Origin: Thiocapsa rosea
GTDB lineage: Bacteria > Pseudomonadota > Gammaproteobacteria > Chromatiales > Chromatiaceae
Length of the DNA stretch: 64,000 bases
Direction: 5' to 3'
Assembly (NCBI RefSeq): GCF_003634315.1
Contig: NZ_RBXL01000001.1
Location: forward strand, 310,001 to 374,000
In this document: in pieces, positions 51,809-61,057 of the stretch
How the letters are laid out: every line of letters starts with the position of its first letter
Numbering within the stretch: position 1 is the stretch's first letter
Made by a program: the position numbers and the translations under genes
Notes under the pieces: model-generated
Seen by the model: the letters and a program-made list of their open reading frames with translations, nothing else
Told to the model about the DNA's origin: nothing
The model's database searches: none

Positions 51809-53305
51809 ATGACGATGTCGGACAAGCATCCCAAGCAAAGTAAGTGGCGCCGGGTTCTGACGGTCCTGCTGATCGTGGCGGCGCTTGGAGGCGGATTCGT
51901 CTGGTGGAACCTGTTCCGCGAGCCCGCGCAGGAGCTGGCCGATGACTCGATGGAGGAGTATTTCAAATACGGCTCCATCGGCACCGAGCAACAGGATGGT
52001 ATTCCCTACTGGATCTGGCTGGTTCTGCCCAAGATGTTCCCCGAGTATCTGCCCGGAGCCGGAGGGTGGGCCTCGCTCGGGTTTGGCTGGGAGCAGGGTC
52101 GCGACCTGCCGGTCGGCTTCTCGAAAAAGGTCATCGGTTTCGAACGGGTCGGGGTCAATTGCGCACTCTGTCACACTGCCACCCTGCGCGAGACGCCGAC
52201 CGGTACCCCGACCATCTATCTCGGGGGTCCGCCCAACCGGGTGGATGTGCTTGGCTATCAGCGCTTCTTGTTCAAGAGCGCCGCCGATCCGCGCTTCGAC
52301 GCGGGCAACATCCTGGGGCAAATCGCTCAGGTCTACGAGATGTCACTCCTCGACCGCCTGCTCTACCGCTATCTCCTGATCCCGGCCACCCGCAAGGCGA
52401 TCCTCGAACAGCGTGAACAGTTCGCCTGGACCGACAGCCGACCGGATTGGGGACGCGGCCGTATCGATCCCTTCAACCCGGTCAAGGTGCGCGCCCTGGG
52501 GGTCGATCCGGGCGAGACCACCGGCAACTCCGACATGCAATCGATCTGGAACCTGGCGCCACGCGTCGAGCATGGCATGGCCTTGCATTGGGATGGACTC
52601 AACACCGATCTGACCGAGGTCGTCCTGAGTTCGGCCATCGGCGACGGCACGCTGCCCAAGGTTCTGCCGGTCAAGAAACTCAAGGAATTGGAGAATTGGC
52701 TCAAGGCATTGCCGGCGCCCAAGTTCACTGATCGGTTCCCGGTGGACCGCCAACTCGCGGCCGCCGGCGAGCCGATCTATCGGGAAGCGTGCGCGCGCTG
52801 TCATGCGATGGACGGCGAGAAGACCGGTCAGGTGCTGACCTTGGACGATCCCGAGTGGGCCGACGCCGGGACCGACACAGGCGGCCTTCCGCCCTTTACC
52901 GATCGTCACCGCGCCGACCTCTGGACACCCGAAGCCGCCGCCGCCTACAACGCATACGCCGCTGACTACCCTTGGGATTTCAGCCATTTCCGCTCCACCG
53001 GCGGCTATGTCAACGTGCCCCTGGACGGGCTCTGGCTGCGCGCGCCCTATCTGCACAACGGCTCCGTGCCTTACCTGGGTGAGTTGCTGGAGCCACCCCA
53101 GCGGCGCACCGAGGTCTTCCACCGGGGTTTGGATGTCTATGACCCGGCCCGGATGGGTTTCGTCTCCGAGGGACCGGATGCCGAGCGTCTGGGGAGCCGC
53201 TACGACACTCGCGTGATCGGCAACAGCAACCAGGGCCATCTTTGGGGAACCGATTTGGAACCGGAGCAGAAGCAGGCGCTGATCGAGTATCTCAAGCTGC
53301 TTTAA
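51809..53305 (+). CDS. Dihaem c-type cytochrome (paralogue 2)
   Basis: 498 residues. The membrane helix VLTVLLIVAALGGGFVWW is followed by haem sites CALCH (118-122) and CARCH (328-332). It shares with the preceding protein the segments EEYFKYGSIGTE, PDWGRGRIDPFNPVK, LHWDGLNTDLTEVVL, LRAPYLHNGSVPYLGELL and GNSNQGHLWGTDLE, so the pair arose by tandem duplication. The stop TAA is the first triplet of the repeat unit at 53303. Confidence 0.85.
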   Translation: MTMSDKHPKQSKWRRVLTVLLIVAALGGGFVWWNLFREPAQELADDSMEEYFKYGSIGTEQQDGIPYWIWLVLPKMFPEYLPGAGGWASLGFGWEQGRDLPVGFSKKVIGFERVGVNCALCHTATLRETPTGTPTIYLGGPPNRVDVLGYQRFLFKSAADPRFDAGNILGQIAQVYEMSLLDRLLYRYLLIPATRKAILEQREQFAWTDSRPDWGRGRIDPFNPVKVRALGVDPGETTGNSDMQSIWNLAPRVEHGMALHWDGLNTDLTEVVLSSAIGDGTLPKVLPVKKLKELENWLKALPAPKFTDRFPVDRQLAAAGEPIYREACARCHAMDGEKTGQVLTLDDPEWADAGTDTGGLPPFTDRHRADLWTPEAAAAYNAYAADYPWDFSHFRSTGGYVNVPLDGLWLRAPYLHNGSVPYLGELLEPPQRRTEVFHRGLDVYDPARMGFVSEGPDAERLGSRYDTRVIGNSNQGHLWGTDLEPEQKQALIEYLKLL

Positions 53306-53386
53306 ACCGCGTCTCGCCAAGATCGAGGAAGCCCCCGACGCTGGGCACAGCGTGAAAATGACGCATTTCGCTCTGGACGCGGTTTA
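53303..53386. repeat. Single TAAACCGCG unit, type C
   Basis: 84 bases with exact inverted ends TAAACCGCG / CGCGGTTTA; the interior matches unit C at 42063-42145 closely. It interrupts the otherwise close-packed gene run, separating the cytochromes from the membrane and lipase genes. A further fragment of such an end (CTAAACCGCGTGC) occurs at 54201. Confidence 0.88.
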
Positions 53387-53422
53387 AGAGATTCACATGC
53401 GCTCGATTCGGGGAGGCCCGAC

Positions 53423-54220
53423 ATGAAGACACCCGTCAAGTGGTTTCGTCGCGCGATCTGGCTCGGCATCATCGGCAACTGGATGTTGACGCTTCCGCTC
53501 ATCTTTGCCCCCGAATGGACTCTGGATCTGCTCGGGCTGCGCGCCACCCATGATCCGGTCTGGACCGCCTTCGCCGCCCTGTTGGTCTTCCTGGTGACTG
53601 TTTTCTACATCCCCGGAGCAAATCAACCCTATCGGTATCGCTTCAACGCCTGGCTCGCCGTGCTTGCCCGTCCGCTGGAAGTCTTGTTTTTTCTAGTTCT
53701 TTACCCTGGACTCTATTCCATCTTCGTCTTCTATGACGGCGTCCTCTTCCTGATTCAGCTCCCCCTGTTGCTGCTGCTGACGATGCGTCGACGCCCGGCC
53801 GATGAGCCGCTGGAAAAAACGCTTCAGGCACCGCCAACCGACCGTCACGCGCTCTGGCTGAAACGCACCCTCTGGGCGGGCATTCTGGCCAATCTGGTGC
53901 TCGCGATACCGACGATCTTCTGGCCGGAACAGGTGCTGGACCTGATCGGTGCGCGTCAGACCCTGGATCCGGTCTGGAGCGCCTTCGCCGCCCTGATGCT
54001 GGTGCTGTTGAGCATCTTCTACATGCCCGGCGCCATCCAGCCCTACCGCTACCGCTTCAATGCCGTCATGGCGGTGCTGTCGCGTTTGGTCGGCGTCCTC
54101 TTCTTCCTCTGGCTATGGGCGGGTTTTTATCCCGCCTTTGGCTATCTGGACGCAGTCTTCTTCCTGGCTCAGGTCCCGTTTCTGGTCATGGCCTATTGGC
54201 CTAAACCGCGTGCTGCGTGA
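53423..54220 (+). CDS. Membrane protein with internal duplication
   Basis: 265 residues, about eight hydrophobic segments, in two homologous halves (about 1-125 and 140-262). Parallel phrases are WFRRAIWLGIIGNWMLTLPL and WLKRTLWAGILANLVLAIPT, DPVWTAFAALLVFLVTVFYI and DPVWSAFAALMLVLLSIFYM, and PGANQPYRYRFNA and PGAIQPYRYRFNA. Each half has about four helices. I know no function; the context suggests a partner of the lipid-modifying enzymes. The last codons and stop come from a fragment of a TAAACCGCG repeat end. Confidence 0.75.
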   Translation: MKTPVKWFRRAIWLGIIGNWMLTLPLIFAPEWTLDLLGLRATHDPVWTAFAALLVFLVTVFYIPGANQPYRYRFNAWLAVLARPLEVLFFLVLYPGLYSIFVFYDGVLFLIQLPLLLLLTMRRRPADEPLEKTLQAPPTDRHALWLKRTLWAGILANLVLAIPTIFWPEQVLDLIGARQTLDPVWSAFAALMLVLLSIFYMPGAIQPYRYRFNAVMAVLSRLVGVLFFLWLWAGFYPAFGYLDAVFFLAQVPFLVMAYWPKPRAA

Positions 54221-54319
54221 TCTGCGTGGTCTCGCAGCGGACGCAATCCCTCAATGACGATCGGTGCGCTGGCCGAGCGGATCGCCGACATCATGACCCA
54301 CCTCCCGGAGGAATGACAC

Positions 54320-55144
54320 ATGCACGTCGACCCCTACACCACCCGGCTCACCCGAGGCAACGCCTATTGGATGGCGCGGATCGCCCAGAGTGTCTTCATC
54401 AAGACGCCCAGTCATGCGCCTGACGAAGCGGGCATCCTCAAAGATCTGAAAGACGAGGATCCGGATTTCATCAAGGTTACCGGCGCCGACAAGAACAGCG
54501 CGCAGGCGATTCTGATCGAACACCGCGACTACTGGTGTTTCGCCTTCCGCGGCTCCGATGAGATGCGTGACTGGCTCGACAATGTCAATGCCTTCCCGAC
54601 CCGCATCCTGTTCGGCGAGTTTCACCGCGGTTTCGCGCGGTCCACGGATGACGTCTGGGAACCGCTGTTCGAGCGCTATCTGGTTGGCCGCCAAGTCGAC
54701 CGAGCCGCCGGTCGTCCGCGCCCGATCTTTCTCGTCGGCCACAGTCTCGGGGGGGCGATGGCGACGGTGGCCGCCGCCAAGTTGCTGCACGTCGACCACC
54801 CCTTCACCTCGGTCTATACCTTCGGGCAGCCCCGGACCATGACCCTCGAGACCGCCCGCATCTTCAACAACGAGGCCAGGGATCGGTTCTTCCGCTTCCA
54901 GAACAACGGCGACATCGTGACGCGCGTACCGTCCCGCCTGATGGGCTACAGCCATGTCGGCATCTGTCTCTATATCGCCCAGGACAAGCGCATACACGAC
55001 GACATCGGATTGTGGTTCCGCTTCCTCGACACTGTGGGGGGCGCCGTCGAAGCGGCCAGCGCCATCCGTCTCGACGCGGTCGAGGATCACGCCATGATCG
55101 ACTATCTCGACGCGATCCGGGCCTGGAATCGAGAGCCCGGGTGA
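54320..55144 (+). CDS. Class 3 lipase family protein
   Basis: 274 residues. Alpha/beta-hydrolase of the fungal lipase (class 3) type: nucleophile elbow IFLVGHSLGGAMATVAAAKL (Ser near 143), the preceding YWCFAFRGSDEMRDWLDNVN, then VYTFGQPRTM, the Asp in NNGDIVTRVPS and the His in GYSHVG. It should cleave acylglycerol or similar esters. There is no signal peptide. GGAGGA lies 8 bases before the ATG. A 20-codon frame at 54254-54316 just upstream may be a leader or nothing. Confidence 0.9.
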   Translation: MHVDPYTTRLTRGNAYWMARIAQSVFIKTPSHAPDEAGILKDLKDEDPDFIKVTGADKNSAQAILIEHRDYWCFAFRGSDEMRDWLDNVNAFPTRILFGEFHRGFARSTDDVWEPLFERYLVGRQVDRAAGRPRPIFLVGHSLGGAMATVAAAKLLHVDHPFTSVYTFGQPRTMTLETARIFNNEARDRFFRFQNNGDIVTRVPSRLMGYSHVGICLYIAQDKRIHDDIGLWFRFLDTVGGAVEAASAIRLDAVEDHAMIDYLDAIRAWNREPG

Positions 55145-55194
55145 ACGGGCCGTTCCTCGATCTCAAACAAGACATCCGGAGAGAGGCAACCCTC

Positions 55195-57555
55195 ATGACA
55201 CCGCAAGCGCAACCGGCAGGCTACGTCGATCCGATCGACCTCGAGGATCTGGCGCTCACCGCGCACAACGAGGCCAGCGAGGAACAGCGGCTGCGGGCGC
55301 CGTTTCCGGTCGCGCTGGAGCAGGCCGAGACGGACTACGTTCACGCTTGGCGCCGTCAGCGCGGCTGTGACGAGCCGGAAGTGACCAGCGACAAACGGGT
55401 GGGCCTAGCCCTCTCGGGCGGAGGTATTCGTTCGGCAACCTTTGCGCTGGGTGCCATGCAGGCACTCGCTGCCCGGGGCCTGCTCGAAAAGTTCGACTAT
55501 CTGTCGACGGTGTCCGGTGGCGGCTACATCGGCGGCGCGCTGACCTGGCTCTTGAGCAAGGACGCTCAGGGCGACGGCGCCCCGGGTCCAGACGCGCCGC
55601 ACTTCGGCCTCGGCCGCGACAACTTCCCGTTCGGCACCGACGACCCTCGGCCGGACGCCGTGCGGCGTGCCGACGAACGACAGAGGCGCATGCTCAGCTA
55701 TTTGCGCGAACATGGCTATTACCTGACGCCGGGGGCTGGGATCACCGCCGTATCGCTGCTGGGGATCGTGCTGCGCGGCACCTTTCTCAACCTGATCGTC
55801 TGGATACCGGTCTACATTCTCTTTTTTCTCTTCGGTCTCTGGTTCTTCGGTCATTTCAACCCCGGAGTCGAGGGGATGATCCTGCTGCCGATGCTGATGG
55901 ATCTCCAGGGCCACGCGGAGCTGTTCGGTTTCGAGCTGTTTCTCCGGATCGGTGTCCTGCTGTCCGGGCTGACGGTCCTCGGCACCCTGATCTACGCCTT
56001 GTTGACCAGGGTGCGACGGGAAAACACCATGCCCGGGATCGCACGCCTCTGGTATGCCTCGCGCCGCCTTGTGGAGCGCTTGGGCGGAATGCTGATCACC
56101 GCCATCGTCTTGTTTCTCCTGATCGGCAGTCTTCCGGCGATCGGCGACCACCTCAAGGATTCCTTCAAGGCCGTGGGTCCGATCGCCATGCTCTCCGGTA
56201 TGGCCGTGGCGATGCGTCGCTTTCTCACCCCCCAAACCAATGCACTGCGCCCCGGACCCGATTTAATGGCGAATCTCGGCGCCGCGCTCTTCCTGTTCGG
56301 CACCCTGCTCGTGACCTATGAGATCGCCTTCTGGCTCTCCTTCCAAGAGCTGACCATCCTGGCCGTCACCGTTCTGATGGCGTTCGCGCTCGTCTTCGGC
56401 TGGCTGGTGAACTGCAACTACATCTCCATCCACCGCTTCTATCGGGATCGGCTGATGGAGACCTTCATGCCCGACATCGATCGGGCGCTCGACAGCCAGA
56501 CCGGCGCGGCGCTGGGTGCCGATGTCGCCCGATTGAATGATGTAACCGATCCCCGAAACCCGCGCAGTCCCTATCACATCATCAATACCAATGTCGTTCT
56601 GGCGGACTCGCGTGAGTGTGTCTACCGCAACCGCGGAGGCGATAGCTTTATGCTTTCCCCTTTATATTGCGGAAGCAATGCCACGGGCTGGTGTCGTACC
56701 GAAGACTTCTGCAACGGTCACATGACCCTGGCCACCGCCGTAGCCATTTCCGGGGCGGCGGTCAATCCGAACACCGGCGTCGGCGGCACCGGCTTGACCC
56801 GCGCCCGGCTGGTGTCGTTCGTCATGGCCCTGCTCAATCTGCGTCTGGGTTATTGGGCCGGGCATCCCGCCCCGGACAAACGTCCGCGTCACGCCCCCAA
56901 CCACTTCCGCCCCGGCGCCTACACGGCCGGGAACCTGCTCGGCCTGGATCTGCTCGGTTTCAACGAGCACCGCTCTTTTCTGCAACTGAGCGACGGCGGG
57001 CATTTCGAGAACATCGGGGTCTATGAGCTGGTGCGTCGTCGGGCACGACTCATCCTCGTCTGCGACGGGGGTGCCGACGGTGCCTTCTCGTTCTCGGATT
57101 TCCAGACCACCCTAAGGCGCATCGAACAGGATTTCGGTGTGCGGATCAAGGCCCTGGACGACGCCTCCCCGGATTTCGTGGTGCCCGCTCCGGCACCGAC
57201 GCCGATGTTCCCCATGGACGCGGGTTTCTCCGAACGGGGCCACTTGGTCGGGTGCATCATCTACCCGGACGACACCCGAGGCTGGCTGATCTATCTAAAG
57301 GCCACGCTGACCGCGGCCGTGAGCTTCAAGGTCAAGGGCTATGCCGCCCAGCATCCGGAGTTTCCCCACCAGAGCACCGCCGATCAGTTTTTCGACGACG
57401 TTCAGTTCGAAGCCTATCGGGAGCTGGGCTATCGCCTGGCGGCCGACATGCTCGACGCGGAGACCCCCGCATCTGCAGCTGGTGCAGGGCTTCCCTATTG
57501 CAGCGACGCAGCGACGTCGACCCTTGCCGACGTGGTGAAGGCCAGCGGGGCTTGA
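55195..57555 (+). CDS. Patatin-like phospholipase with embedded membrane domain
   Basis: 786 residues from MTPQAQPAGYVDPIDLEDLA, GGAGAG upstream. The patatin oxyanion loop LSGGGIRSATFALG (73-86) and the nucleophile Ser region YLSTVSGGGYIGGAL (102-115) come first. An insertion with about seven to eight hydrophobic segments (about 190-430) follows, and the catalytic Asp motif LSDGGHFENIGVYEL lies near 600. The active site is thus assembled around a membrane domain, which would place hydrolysis at the inner membrane surface. It hydrolyses phospholipids or acyl esters. It stands 50 bases after the lipase gene. Confidence 0.85.
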   Translation: MTPQAQPAGYVDPIDLEDLALTAHNEASEEQRLRAPFPVALEQAETDYVHAWRRQRGCDEPEVTSDKRVGLALSGGGIRSATFALGAMQALAARGLLEKFDYLSTVSGGGYIGGALTWLLSKDAQGDGAPGPDAPHFGLGRDNFPFGTDDPRPDAVRRADERQRRMLSYLREHGYYLTPGAGITAVSLLGIVLRGTFLNLIVWIPVYILFFLFGLWFFGHFNPGVEGMILLPMLMDLQGHAELFGFELFLRIGVLLSGLTVLGTLIYALLTRVRRENTMPGIARLWYASRRLVERLGGMLITAIVLFLLIGSLPAIGDHLKDSFKAVGPIAMLSGMAVAMRRFLTPQTNALRPGPDLMANLGAALFLFGTLLVTYEIAFWLSFQELTILAVTVLMAFALVFGWLVNCNYISIHRFYRDRLMETFMPDIDRALDSQTGAALGADVARLNDVTDPRNPRSPYHIINTNVVLADSRECVYRNRGGDSFMLSPLYCGSNATGWCRTEDFCNGHMTLATAVAISGAAVNPNTGVGGTGLTRARLVSFVMALLNLRLGYWAGHPAPDKRPRHAPNHFRPGAYTAGNLLGLDLLGFNEHRSFLQLSDGGHFENIGVYELVRRRARLILVCDGGADGAFSFSDFQTTLRRIEQDFGVRIKALDDASPDFVVPAPAPTPMFPMDAGFSERGHLVGCIIYPDDTRGWLIYLKATLTAAVSFKVKGYAAQHPEFPHQSTADQFFDDVQFEAYRELGYRLAADMLDAETPASAAGAGLPYCSDAATSTLADVVKASGA

Positions 57556-57558
57556 CCC

Positions 57559-57644
57559 TAAACCGCGTCGCCTCCGGCGGCCGTCGGAGCCGGGGCGGCC
57601 AAGCCAATCCAACACGCTACGCATACCGCACTGGGCGCGGTTTA
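57559..57644. repeat. Single TAAACCGCG unit, type B
   Basis: 86 bases starting 3 bases after the patatin stop; the interior matches the reversed-B units at 24979 and 41954 when these are complemented (GGCCAAGCCAATCCAACA block). Confidence 0.85.
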
Positions 57645-57689
57645 GATCCGGCAGTCGACGGGATCAACGGGATCAACTGGAGAATGGGC

Positions 57690-60600
57690 ATGATTGTCGC
57701 GCGCTCCGAGAACCTCCCCACAGCGCAGACGGAACGGCGCAGGCGAAGACTCATCTTGATGCCGTGCGGCCTGACCCTGGTGGTCTGGCTGTTGTTCGTC
57801 TCGATCGATGTCGCCGCGACCGAGGGACCGAATCCTTCATTCGCGGGCTCGACTCGGAGCGGATATCTGTTGTCGACCCCGCAGATCACCGACCCGCTTG
57901 CTCCACTGGCGCACGCCGAGCATGCGGCCGGAAGCATAGGGGTCCGCACTGCGGTCGTGACGGTGGCGGATCCGCTGGAAACCCATCTCGGGCGTGCCTT
58001 CGACGTTCAGGTATCGGCACTGATCCGCGCTTTCCACACCAAGGATTTCGTCCTCGACGGCTTCGCACTGACGTGGAATTTAAGCCGCGCCGAGGCCGTG
58101 CAGGACGGCGGCGACATCCCCGTGAATGGCTCCACATCCTTCACCGATGATCAGCGCAGCCGGCCGAGCGTGCTGGTGTTTCGCAGGGATCTCTGGAGGC
58201 ACGTGGAAGGCGCAGGCGATGGCGGGGCAGCAGGACCCGGCAGCGAATACTTCGTGGTGTTTCTGGTGGGCGAGTCGCCGACCTTCGGTGTTCAGCCGCA
58301 TGCGTTCCGGTGCGCGATCACCTGCGCCGCTCGGCTTGCCGACGCGAGCGATCCCGAGCGCTTCGCGCAGCCCTGCGCCTGCAACGAGAGCGACCTGGCC
58401 CGGAAACGAGCCACTCTGGAGATCATCGGCCCCACCTTTTCCGGCTCCATGCACTCGCTGGCGCTGGTTCTCGCCTCGCTGTCTTCCAATGGCGCGGAGA
58501 TCAAGGTCAACCTCCAATCCCCATCGGCCACGGTGCAGAGCAATCACCGGGTCACCGAGCTGATTCATCGGATCGTAGGCGAACCATTAGACCTTCAATA
58601 CACCTCGCTGGCGAGCAGTCTCAACGATCAGCTTGGTGCCCTTGCGCGCTATGCATACGGAAAGAATATGCTAAAGCCGAAGGGCAACAAGGGCAAAAAA
58701 GGGGGAGTCCTGATTCTGGCTGAAGAGTCGACCTTCGGGCACGGCGTTTCCGAGCTGCTGAGAAGCGAACGGCGTCACGACATTGCTAAGTCGACCTCAG
58801 ACAAAGATGCGCTCGCCGACAGCGAAGCTTGGTCCACGTTTCTCGACATCACCAGAGTCGCGGGCTTCCCGCAGAACATTGCGGCAATTCGCGGTGAACA
58901 TTCCCGAATCGACCAGAAGCAGAGCGAATCCCGGCGCGATCTTCTCAAGGTACGGAATCGACTACTCGAACTGGATCTATCCGGGATCGACTTGGTCACC
59001 GACCGACCGCCGGCCTATCGGCGCCTGCTCAGCTCCCGTTCCGACGAACTCATGCTCTACGGCACCTTTGACGCGCTTCGGGTCCGGGTCAATCCGGCCA
59101 TGGTCGTCATCGTCGCGACCGATGTTCGCGACCGCTTATTTTTGTTGAACGAAGTGCGTAAATCGCTCCCCAATGCTCTGCCGGTCCTGATGGAGATGGA
59201 CTATCTGACGACACATCCTGACTACCGCAAGATCAGTCGCGGCGCGCTTGTCGTCCCGAATGGGGACACGGTCCTGCGTGTCGATTCGAATGGTTGCTTG
59301 ACATCCTGCGGTCAGGGCGGGACGGGGCCGTGCGCCGGCGGCAAAACCGATTCCGACGGCGATAGGAAGTCATATCTGTCCTTCCCTGCAGACTATGCGG
59401 CCAACCTGTTCCGAGCAGCGCTCAATCTGATCGACACTGGTTCCAGCCCCAAGGATCAAACACACTCCGGCGGGTCGAATTGCGATCAAAAAGCGGTCTC
59501 CCTGTATGTCACGACACTTGCAGGATTTCAGCAGGTCTATCCGGATGTCGGGTCAGGGATGAAAGACGACGGTCGGCCGACGGAGCCCGCTGCGCCGCGC
59601 AGCCGATTGCTCGCTGCAGACGGACGTTTGTTGCTGGATCGCCCGATTACGATCTTCTTTCTGATCGCCGCCATCGTGGTGGTTGCAAGCTCCTCGTGGT
59701 TAGCCGTCTTCGGCCGCGCGCACTTGGTGATGTTCTCTCCGCTACGCCATCCCAACCCTTTGTGCGGGATACGGGAGGCGAGGTTCAATCGGGAAAACGA
59801 CGAAGGCGAGGACCCGGACGGTGCGAAACGGAAATTATTACGCCTGAACCGTTTTCTTTCGATAGGGCTCTTGGTGCTCGGCCTTGCCGTTCTCGTGATT
59901 GCAGGAACGCATCTCTACGGACTCTTCTTACCAACGCGCCAACAGACGTGGAGCCTTGCCCATGGCCGCGACGTCGCGATGTTGATCGGCCTCTTTTTGC
60001 TTTATCTCTGCGTGGCGATTGTTGCCGGATGGAAGCTGTCTCTCTGGCGCCGACGCTGCATCGGGCATCTGAGCAGCCTGGCCGGGACCGCCGGTATCCC
60101 ATCGCCGGATCGCAGTCGTGGTCAAGTCGCGCTCAGTGCGGCAGTGGTTGTGGTTGTCGCGTTATTGCTTTTAGCCTGGTTCAGCGGCATTCCGAACTCG
60201 GTTGACTCGGCGTTGACGTCGCTGTTCGTCAACTCAATCCTGTTGCTGCTCGGGTTCTGGTTTCTTGCCGAGCTTTGGACAGAATCGAGACGCCTTGCTT
60301 GGTTTGCCCAATTGCTTGCGCCGACGGCCGGCCTCTCGGCCGAGTCGGCGGCAGCGAAACCCGCCCTGTCCAACGGGAGCCCGCCGAGCGAGAGCTGGGC
60401 AAACCCGATACAACTCAACTCGCTGCCACAGTCGCCATTCAATCTCCACTTCCGCGAGCGCGATTTGGCTGCCTTGGCCGCTTCTTCGGATGAGACTTGG
60501 CGAGCGCAAACACGCGAGCTGTTGGAGTGTCGATCACCGATCAAGGCGGAATCGAATGATTCCTTTCGGATCTGGCAGGCACGCTTGGTCGCCGAGATGC

Positions 60601-60956
60601 GCTATGGTACAACCGCGATCCGGAGCTGCGCCTGGGCAGCCATTCTGGCGCCGACGACAATCCTACTCGGAATAGGTCTCTATCCGCCTTACGGTGAGCG
60701 ACTCATGACGACCGCGTCGGTCGTGTTGGTTTTCGTCGCCTTCGCATTGACCATGTCTGTTGTCATCAAGCTGGAGCAGCATCCCTTGTTGGGTCCGCTG
60801 TTCACGCTCAATCGCGACAAGTTGTCGTTCGGTGGGGTCATCGGCGCGCTGTGGGGTAAGCTCATCGCGGCAGCCGTCATTCTGATTCCGGTGCTCTTTC
60901 CCGATGCGCTATCGGGACTGTACGGACTACTCCAATCGATCGACTCGCTGCGGTAA
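57690..60956 (+). CDS. Large membrane protein of unknown function
   Basis: 1088 residues. The start MIVARSENLPTAQ was chosen because GGAG lies 7 bases upstream; the frame is open far upstream but there overlaps the patatin gene. A first helix (LTLVVWLLFVSIDVAA) leads into a periplasmic region of about 600 residues with phrases like TLEIIGPTFSGSMHSLAL, GKKGGVLILAEESTFGHGVS and NPAMVVIVATDVRDRLFLL, which resemble periplasmic ligand-binding (Rossmann-like) folds. Then six to eight helices follow in 630-1088. A CACNESD/ITCAAR pair adds Cys residues. Possibly a receptor or transporter for the lipid product (inference). Confidence 0.6.
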   Translation: MIVARSENLPTAQTERRRRRLILMPCGLTLVVWLLFVSIDVAATEGPNPSFAGSTRSGYLLSTPQITDPLAPLAHAEHAAGSIGVRTAVVTVADPLETHLGRAFDVQVSALIRAFHTKDFVLDGFALTWNLSRAEAVQDGGDIPVNGSTSFTDDQRSRPSVLVFRRDLWRHVEGAGDGGAAGPGSEYFVVFLVGESPTFGVQPHAFRCAITCAARLADASDPERFAQPCACNESDLARKRATLEIIGPTFSGSMHSLALVLASLSSNGAEIKVNLQSPSATVQSNHRVTELIHRIVGEPLDLQYTSLASSLNDQLGALARYAYGKNMLKPKGNKGKKGGVLILAEESTFGHGVSELLRSERRHDIAKSTSDKDALADSEAWSTFLDITRVAGFPQNIAAIRGEHSRIDQKQSESRRDLLKVRNRLLELDLSGIDLVTDRPPAYRRLLSSRSDELMLYGTFDALRVRVNPAMVVIVATDVRDRLFLLNEVRKSLPNALPVLMEMDYLTTHPDYRKISRGALVVPNGDTVLRVDSNGCLTSCGQGGTGPCAGGKTDSDGDRKSYLSFPADYAANLFRAALNLIDTGSSPKDQTHSGGSNCDQKAVSLYVTTLAGFQQVYPDVGSGMKDDGRPTEPAAPRSRLLAADGRLLLDRPITIFFLIAAIVVVASSSWLAVFGRAHLVMFSPLRHPNPLCGIREARFNRENDEGEDPDGAKRKLLRLNRFLSIGLLVLGLAVLVIAGTHLYGLFLPTRQQTWSLAHGRDVAMLIGLFLLYLCVAIVAGWKLSLWRRRCIGHLSSLAGTAGIPSPDRSRGQVALSAAVVVVVALLLLAWFSGIPNSVDSALTSLFVNSILLLLGFWFLAELWTESRRLAWFAQLLAPTAGLSAESAAAKPALSNGSPPSESWANPIQLNSLPQSPFNLHFRERDLAALAASSDETWRAQTRELLECRSPIKAESNDSFRIWQARLVAEMRYGTTAIRSCAWAAILAPTTILLGIGLYPPYGERLMTTASVVLVFVAFALTMSVVIKLEQHPLLGPLFTLNRDKLSFGGVIGALWGKLIAAAVILIPVLFPDALSGLYGLLQSIDSLR

Positions 60957-61057
60957 CCGCACCTAATAACCGCGGGCCGAGGGATCGGGCGCACTGCAAG
61001 CGCGGCGACGCTGTGCGAGAATCCTCGCCCTGTCGTCGTCGCGAGGTAATGCCGTCC

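Noticed and set aside
57252-57689. N-terminal extension of the large membrane protein into the patatin gene
   Set aside because: It overlaps well-conserved patatin codons and crosses a repeat unit; the ATG at 57690 has a proper ribosome site.
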